Shown: piece by piece, positions 58,083 to 64,000 of the stretch
How the letters are laid out: each line of letters begins with the position of its first letter
How positions within the stretch are numbered: the stretch's first letter is position 1
Source of the DNA: Microdochium bolleyi
Taxonomy: Eukaryota > Ascomycota > Sordariomycetes > Xylariales > Microdochiaceae
DNA length: 64,000 bases
Assembly (NCBI GenBank): GCA_001566295.1
Contig: KQ964246.1
Location: 3,658,001 to 3,722,000, forward strand
Direction of reading: 5' to 3'
Position numbers and translations under genes: made by a program
Notes under the pieces: generated by a model
Told to the model about the DNA's origin: nothing
The model's input: the letters and a program-made list of their open reading frames with translations, nothing else
The model's database searches: none

Positions 58083-60872
58083 ATGGCTGCAATTTTGAGC
58101 AAAGGTGAACTCAACAGTCACCATAGGCCTTATCGCATCACGGACACGGACCGCAACGGCGAGCTGCCCACCACCAAGACGCCGCACGTATGCACTGTCT
58201 GCGAGCCGCTTATGGTTCTGGTTGGCGGAAATGTCATGAGCGAGCACTCTTTCACGTTCAGCGAGGTGATTGCAGCGCTGCCAAACCAGGGCGTCGCGGC
58301 AACAGCAGCGCGTGACAACAAGGAATGCAAGTTCATGGCGTGGTGCCTGCACTTGATTGACATACGCTGGGGCCGGCCAAAGAGCGGAGAGTCGCTCATC
58401 GCTCGAATGCTAAAGATGCCCGGGCGAGTGGACACAGCGAAACTCGTTGTGCAGATCTCAGCTACTGCGGCCCTGGGAGCATCCCAGAGCGATTCGCGAA
58501 AAAGAGAATCCTCGATCGACAAAGTGGCCATCAGGATCCAGTTGGTCGGGGCGCCTGAGTTTGCCAGGAGTTTATCCCAGGATTTCAAAGTGTTTGCCGA
58601 GCATGGTAAGTCTCTTGAATGCATCGGGCGATTATCATAGCGATTAACACCTGTGCGCTTTCGATTATCTACGCGTATGTAAATTAACACATTCTTATAG
58701 ACGATGCGGCGGCACAGTACTTTGCCTCACGCCCTATTCGCCCGATCCTACAATCATTCACTGAGCTTATGTTAAAGACCATATCAGCCAGGATGATCAA
58801 GTACAACCACCTGTCGAGCAGTCTCCGCCTGAACGAAGGGCTTCCCGCAAGACTGGTAGACCTCGGTCCGAACAATAATGAGATCAACCCGCGTCTTATC
58901 ACGGTTGTCCCTGGGTGGAGTGGGCAGTATGTTTGTCTCAGTAAGACTTCATCACATCATCTATTATTTCACACACCGCGGCAAGATCTGCGCTGACAGC
59001 CGGCTTCAACTAACATAACTCCACCCAGGCTATTGTTGGGGCGGCGATCAACCACTCAAAGCAACAACAAACAACCTTTCCTCTCTGAGCAACCCACCCG
59101 GCTTCCCCTACCACGACCTTCCTAAGACTCTCCGCGACGCCTGCCTGATCACAAAGCTCATGGACCAGAGATACATCTGGATCGATGCACTTTGCATTGT
59201 ACAAGATGACCCAGCCGACAAAGCACGCGAGATTCCAAAGATGAGGAACATCTACAAAGGAGCTTTGCTCACCATCGTTGCAAGCCGGTCGACCAGTGCA
59301 GACCAGGGATTCCTGAAAGATCGTCTTGATACACTAGTCGAAAGTGACAACATCTTCAAGTTCAAGTTTGGTGTGGAGAAAGAGTCGCCAGGTGCACACA
59401 AGGCTGGTCCAGGTTGTAGGGTCTATCGAGCCGCCGACTTATGTCCAGCCAAAGATCCACAGGAAGCTGCGAGAGTTGTAAAAATAAAGGGGATTGTCAC
59501 CATCTTCAAGCCTGGATTTAACCTCAACTCCCAAACTCTGACAGACCCTCTCCAGAGCCGCGCCTGGGCTTTCCAAGAACGTCTCCTTTCATCACGAGTT
59601 ATCGACTTTTCTTCCTACCAGACAAGTTTGCAGGACGAGTTTACAGGCCGTGAATGCCAGATCGATGGAGGCTGGGTCACGAACAAGACAACTACCGAAA
59701 GTCTCACCAGTATTTGGGACATCATCCGGGAGACTTCTTACCTCATCTCTTGTTTCACTCATGCGTCCTTGCCCATCGACCGGGCTGATTCCGCAGGTAG
59801 CGTATCTACGTCTCAGTTCTTCAATAATGCATATCAAGTCCGGGTTTGGGCTATTGTGGTCCAGGAGTACACCAAGCTGGGCCTGTCAGTGCCTACCGAC
59901 AAGCTAGCCGCCATCGAGGGTCTCGCTGAGTGGTTTGGATTATGGCTTAAAGTATCACGTTCGACTCGGAGAACTGGCGAATCCGAAGCTACGAATACGG
60001 AAGCCCTTTCTACCTCGCAACGGACAGCAAAGCCCAGAAGAGATAGCACGCCGAACGCAGGCGGTGAGATCCGCTACCTCGCAGGAATCTGGAGCCACCA
60101 CCTCCCAGCCGGCCTCATGTGGCACGTCGACGTCAAACCAGGCATGGGATCTTTACCTCCATTCCAGTCCACCACCAACAGCCAGCAGGACGGCTTTGGT
60201 GGCGTGTGGGGACACACTTTGGCACCCGAGCTGCGAAACCGTCCCCAGCCCTGGCGAGCGCCAAGTTGGGCATGGAGCAGCGTCGAATCGCCAGTAGCGG
60301 TCCCGCACCATCTCCATGCTGATCAAGAGAGCGACGGCTGGCCGATCAAGGCCATTACCGCGAGCGTCGTGTCGATGAAGATCACTCCCTGCACACAAGG
60401 AGATGTGTATGGTCCCGTATCAGATGGTTACTTGGTTCTCGACGCACCGATGTTTCCAGTGATATGTCAGCGAAATTGGGACGGGACGATGGGCCACGTC
60501 AGTGCTGCTTCCGGCATCAGTGGGGCAAGATTCGGCACCGTCACGTTCGACGCCTGCAGCAGCGACGATGAGGGCAGACTCTGTACGGCAGGATTGTCTG
60601 TTCAGAAGAACGATACCTCGGGCTTCACGGCGTGGTGCGTGCAGATCCTCCTCCGGCCAACGGACGGGCTGACACTGAACTCCCCTGACCCGAGGATCCG
60701 CGAGCAGCCGGCTGGCTTGGTGTTGCTCGAAGTCCCTGGAATGCTGGAGGAGACTTTCACGAGGATAGGGACCTTCGAGTCGGAGCTCAGAGCCACAGAG
60801 CCGCGAGCGTCGTTTGAGGCGCTGGAGGCGTGGAGGGCGGGGTTTGAGATCCGCAGGATCACGATCATTTGA
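58083..60872 (+). CDS. HET-domain (heterokaryon incompatibility-like) protein
   Basis: Three exons (58083-58605, 58701-58940, 59029-60872) give 868 residues. The HET domain starts at about residue 250 across the exon 2/3 junction with VCLSYCWGGDQPL, then LPKTLRDACLITKLMDQRYI, WIDALCIVQDDPADKAREIP, MRNIYKGALLTIVASRSTSA and QGFL, the three conserved blocks of the family, and later SRAWAFQERLLSSRVI. HET proteins of filamentous fungi control allorecognition and programmed cell death after fusion of unlike hyphae; the fold is related to TIR domains. The first ~250 residues are unassigned, apart from a VCTVC pair near residue 38. No NACHT, WD40 or ankyrin repeats are evident. Its own partner specificity is unknown. 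Confidence 0.92.
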
Positions 60873-62594
60873 AAGAGCGTCAATGGCATGAGCGAAACCT
60901 GTGAAGAGATACTAGAGCCCAACTCGTTGTTCAGTTAGGAGCATGCTGTGGGTTTTTGCAGGAGCCGGGTGGGAAGGAAGCGAATTCCCAAGCCTTCCTT
61001 TCAACTTCTCCCGCTCCCGGGACTGATCGGTGCGGAACCTTGGACTCTCACCTCCAAAGAAGACGACAGACCCTTGACAGAGCTCAGCAGCCATCTGAGC
61101 TTCAGCCACACGCGGAAATAGATCAGTCGTCACATGGATACCATACCTAGGCCTGCCAACAAACATCCACCAATACCCTAGTGGTGGTCTGCTCTGTCAG
61201 GGTCGGACTCCGACCCAGGTGTAACGTGTGGCTATATCGGAAGGCTTGACTGTCTCCGCGATCCTAGCTCAACGTCAGCCTCTCTGCCTTGCAAGGGCGG
61301 GACGTTGTGCAGGCCACGTCGCACCTGCAGCAAGCCCCGACCCAACCCTCCCAGTCTAGCTCTCGCTCCTTGCCTCTCCACAGTATGGTGTGAGACACGC
61401 CGAGCACGGGAACGATACCAGAATCGAATCATACCATTTACTACCTAGACGCCTGTCAAAGTGCCCTCGGGTAGTAAGCGCCAATGTGGTTACGATGAAC
61501 AGCCAGGGGTCATTGACAGGGGTCTTGAGCCGCCCAGAAGCTTGTAAGTCAGTCTGTTTGGGCACTTGTGATTGGACGGCAGACCTGAAATAAAGACAAT
61601 GCGGCTCAGCCTCGCAAAACCATTGGGCCTTGTGTACGACACGCGACTGTCCCTCGACGTGAGTTCCCTGTCAATCGGCCCAGTTCGAAAGTTCGAAGCG
61701 CTGAATCCTCAGCTTACGCCAACACGTCAAGATCCTCTCAAGCGCCGCAGCAAGATACTCAAGACAGTCCAAGTAGGCGGCTGTACGGCGTACGAAGACC
61801 TCCAATTGTTGTCCGCAGTCGACGACATGTGCTTGCAAGACCCCTGAAGCCTCGACCCTGCGACCTGGGCCCCTCGGATGTGCCCCGGACGACCAACGCT
61901 GATCCTTCGACACCACAAAGAACGTCCCATGAAATCCTCTTGGCGGGCACGTTACCTCGGACCGCCAGGTTGCCTGCATAAGTCGACACCCGAATCGCTC
62001 TCTTCAGCGGTTTTTTGAGTGAGCATACTGTAGGGTACATTCCGCGAAATCACACTGCAACTCTAACCCTCCCTTAAGCACCCAAGCATCAAGGGTCGGT
62101 TCTCAACGATGAAATGAATTATTGTAGAACTACGGACAAGCTATGATCCCAGGGCAGGACCAAAGTCCGAGACCGCTTCCCACAAGGCTTACTTAGCATG
62201 CGTCCTGCAGTGCATCTCTCCGTTGACCACCATATTAGTAGCTATGAAATTACATGAAGGCATAACGATCCTTCCAGGGGCCACTGCCCTAGATCCCTGC
62301 AGAGCACTTACGACCGACCAGGCCACCCCGGCCTGGCCGCAGTTAGATCGTCCGTCAGCGCTACGTGCACGCACAGGGCCCATTGACTCCCGATCCGTGT
62401 AAGTCGGGCTGTGCCAGGACAGATCAACATACACGCGATCCCAACACCTCGATTATCCGCATGTATATATACTCCAGTATGCGGCTGCCGGAGCTGAAGG
62501 AGGATGGGTGATCCTCAGCCTGCTCAGCGAAGTACAGCTGTGTGCGCACACTTCTCTCTCTTTCAAGAAGTCCCACAATTTGGAGTCGCCCATC
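60873..62594. other. 1.7-kb intergenic region HET gene to GH76 gene
   Basis: The spacer lies between two plus-strand genes. Frames such as 61572-61847 do not resemble known proteins. The last 150 bases carry the GH76 promoter with a TATA box. Confidence 0.5.
62464..62471 (+). promoter_or_regulatory. TATA box (TATATATA) upstream of GH76 gene
   Basis: TATATATA lies 124 bases before the start codon, a usual position for a fungal TATA box given a leader of 60-90 bases. TATA promoters are common for inducible secreted enzymes. Confidence 0.55.
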
Positions 62595-63872
62595 ATGCTC
62601 GTCAGCTCGATTCTCGTCCTGGCATCAGCCGGGTCCCTGACCATGGCATCGCCGACACCCTCGAACCCCGCCGTCCTCGACGCCCGCCAGAGCGGCCGGG
62701 CGCAGACCGCGATCGAGGGCATGCAGGAATGGTACCGATCCAACACGGGCCTTTGGGACACGGCCGGCTGGTGGCAGAGCGCCAACTCACTGACCGCCGT
62801 GGGTGATTTTGCCCTCGCGGGGCTCAAGTCCAACGTGCAGACCCGCACCATATTCGAGAACACGTTCGCCCGGGCGCAGACCAACGGCGCCCGCGTGGTC
62901 AAGGAGCGTGGCGACCAGACAGACGTCCTGTCCCTTCCGCGATCCTACTTCGCCTCCTCGTCCTCACCCAACGCCCGCTCGCCCGCGGAGATCTTCTCCG
63001 TCTCCCGCCGCGCGGCCCTGGGCCACAGCGACCCGGCCTCCCTCGTGGCGGATCAGGAGCGCGGCTTCAAGGGCTTCATCAACGAGTACTACGACGACGA
63101 AGGGTGGTGGGCCCTCGCGCTCCTCAAGGCGCACGACCTCGGCTACGGGCCCCAGTACATCAACATGGCCAACAGCATCCTCGAGGACATGCAGCGCGGC
63201 AAGTCCCCCTGCGGCGGCATCTTTTGGGCCAAGACGAGCGCCTACACCAACGCCATCGCCAACGAGCTGTTCCTGTACCTCGCCGCGGCCATGGCGAACC
63301 GGATCCCGTCCTACAAGGACCACTACCTGGGCATCGCACGGACGCAGTGGGAGTGGTTCAAGAAGAGCGGCATGATCAACGAGAAGAAGCTTATCAACGA
63401 CGGCCTGCACGACTGGAACGACGCCGACGCCGGCAGGCGTTGCAAGAACAACGGCCGCGCGACGTGGTCGTACAACCAGGGCGTCATCCTCGGCGCGCTC
63501 GTCGAGCTCGCAAAGGCCACGGGCGACACGAGCGTCATCACCGACTACGCCAAGCCCATCGCCCGCGCGGCCATGGCGAACCTGCAGTCCGGCGGCAACG
63601 GCATCCTCAACGACCCGTGTGATCCGAGCAACAATTGCGGAGGTGATGGTGCCTCGTTCAAGGGTATCTTTATGCGCAACCTCAAGTACCTGCACAAGGC
63701 GTACCCGGAGCAGGACTTTGCTGACTATATCCGGCGCCAGAGCGACTCCATCTGGAACAAGTCGCGTAGCGGCAACAAGTTCGGCCTGCGCTGGGCCGGA
63801 CCGTTTGAGCGCGCCGACGCGCTGACCCAGTGCATCGCCCTGGACGCCTTCATTGCTGCCGAGTCGCTCTAG
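62595..63872 (+). CDS. Secreted glycoside hydrolase family 76 (alpha-1,6-mannanase-like)
   Basis: A single exon gives 425 residues from the ATG at 62595. An N-terminal signal peptide is present (MLVSSILVLASAGSLTMASP); an Arg pair-like site (DARQ) near residue 30 may be a processing point. The body is an (alpha/alpha)6 GH76 barrel: TGLWDTAGWWQSANSLTAVG, the catalytic Asp pair Asp167-Asp168 in YYDDEGWWALALL, GGIFWAKTSAYTNAIANELF, TWSYNQGVILGALVELAKAT and GASFKGIFMRNLKYL. GH76 enzymes cut alpha-1,6-mannan backbones, or act like Dfg5/Dcw1 in attaching GPI proteins to the wall. There is no C-terminal GPI signal (it ends in AFIAAESL), so a soluble secreted mannan-degrading enzyme is favoured. Codon use is strongly GC-ending. 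Confidence 0.93.
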   Translation: MLVSSILVLASAGSLTMASPTPSNPAVLDARQSGRAQTAIEGMQEWYRSNTGLWDTAGWWQSANSLTAVGDFALAGLKSNVQTRTIFENTFARAQTNGARVVKERGDQTDVLSLPRSYFASSSSPNARSPAEIFSVSRRAALGHSDPASLVADQERGFKGFINEYYDDEGWWALALLKAHDLGYGPQYINMANSILEDMQRGKSPCGGIFWAKTSAYTNAIANELFLYLAAAMANRIPSYKDHYLGIARTQWEWFKKSGMINEKKLINDGLHDWNDADAGRRCKNNGRATWSYNQGVILGALVELAKATGDTSVITDYAKPIARAAMANLQSGGNGILNDPCDPSNNCGGDGASFKGIFMRNLKYLHKAYPEQDFADYIRRQSDSIWNKSRSGNKFGLRWAGPFERADALTQCIALDAFIAAESL

Positions 63873-64000
63873 AGATGCGAGGGCGGCAATATCTGAGAGG
63901 GAGGGATGATGGGTACAAGCATCCGACTTTGGCAGAGATCTATCATTGTATATACTTTAGAGGAACAGAACGGAATCAAACAAGTCGCGAGAACTCGAAA
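63873..64000 (+). other. 3' flank of the GH76 gene
   Basis: The AT-rich tatcattgtatatact near 63940 fits a polyadenylation region. The window ends before another gene starts. Confidence 0.4.

Overview
This window is nuclear DNA from a filamentous ascomycete (Pezizomycotina, most likely Sordariomycetes). The evidence is short introns of about 50 to 100 bases with GTAAGT-type donors and CTAAC-like branch points, GC-rich coding sequence, and fungal families such as a HET-domain protein, a fungal etherase-type glutathione transferase, a GH76 mannanase, RTC1 and MTC1. I rebuilt exon structures by hand, and every spliced model below keeps frame from ATG to stop. No CRISPR array, rRNA, intact transposon or convincing tRNA was seen.

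Left part (1-24.5 kb): a small CHZ-motif protein, mitochondrial aspartyl-tRNA synthetase, an AP180/CALM clathrin adaptor, the TFIIH subunit Tfb3, NudC, the prefoldin-like URI/Bud27, a 14-exon ABC-C (MRP-type) transporter, the proteasome deubiquitinase Rpn11, a small secreted eight-cysteine protein and a GSTFuA/LigE-like glutathione transferase.

Middle part (25-48 kb): the class I histone deacetylase Rpd3, ribosomal protein uL14 (Rpl23), an unassigned 1162-residue protein with an AT-hook-like motif, MTC1, malic enzyme and a glycine-rich domain (GRDP-like) protein with a Cys/Gly tail. This part also has the longest gene-free stretches (29.6-32.9, 36.4-38.6 and 43.0-45.3 kb).

Right part (49-64 kb): the SEA/GATOR2 subunit RTC1 (WDR24-like) facing a UVRAG/Vps38-like protein, then a Nudix hydrolase, a HET-domain protein and a secreted GH76 enzyme.

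Most genes are conserved housekeeping functions. The accessory content is the ABC transporter, the secreted Cys-rich protein, the GST, the HET gene and GH76. Nothing here forms a recognisable biosynthetic cluster or an evident new multi-gene system. The most unusual items are an ABC-C transporter whose first nucleotide-binding domain lacks its switch histidine, a possible spliced micro-ORF or non-coding RNA near 4.2 kb, a Cys/Gly-tailed GRDP with two competing splice acceptors, a telobox before RPL23, and long coding microsatellites in RTC1.
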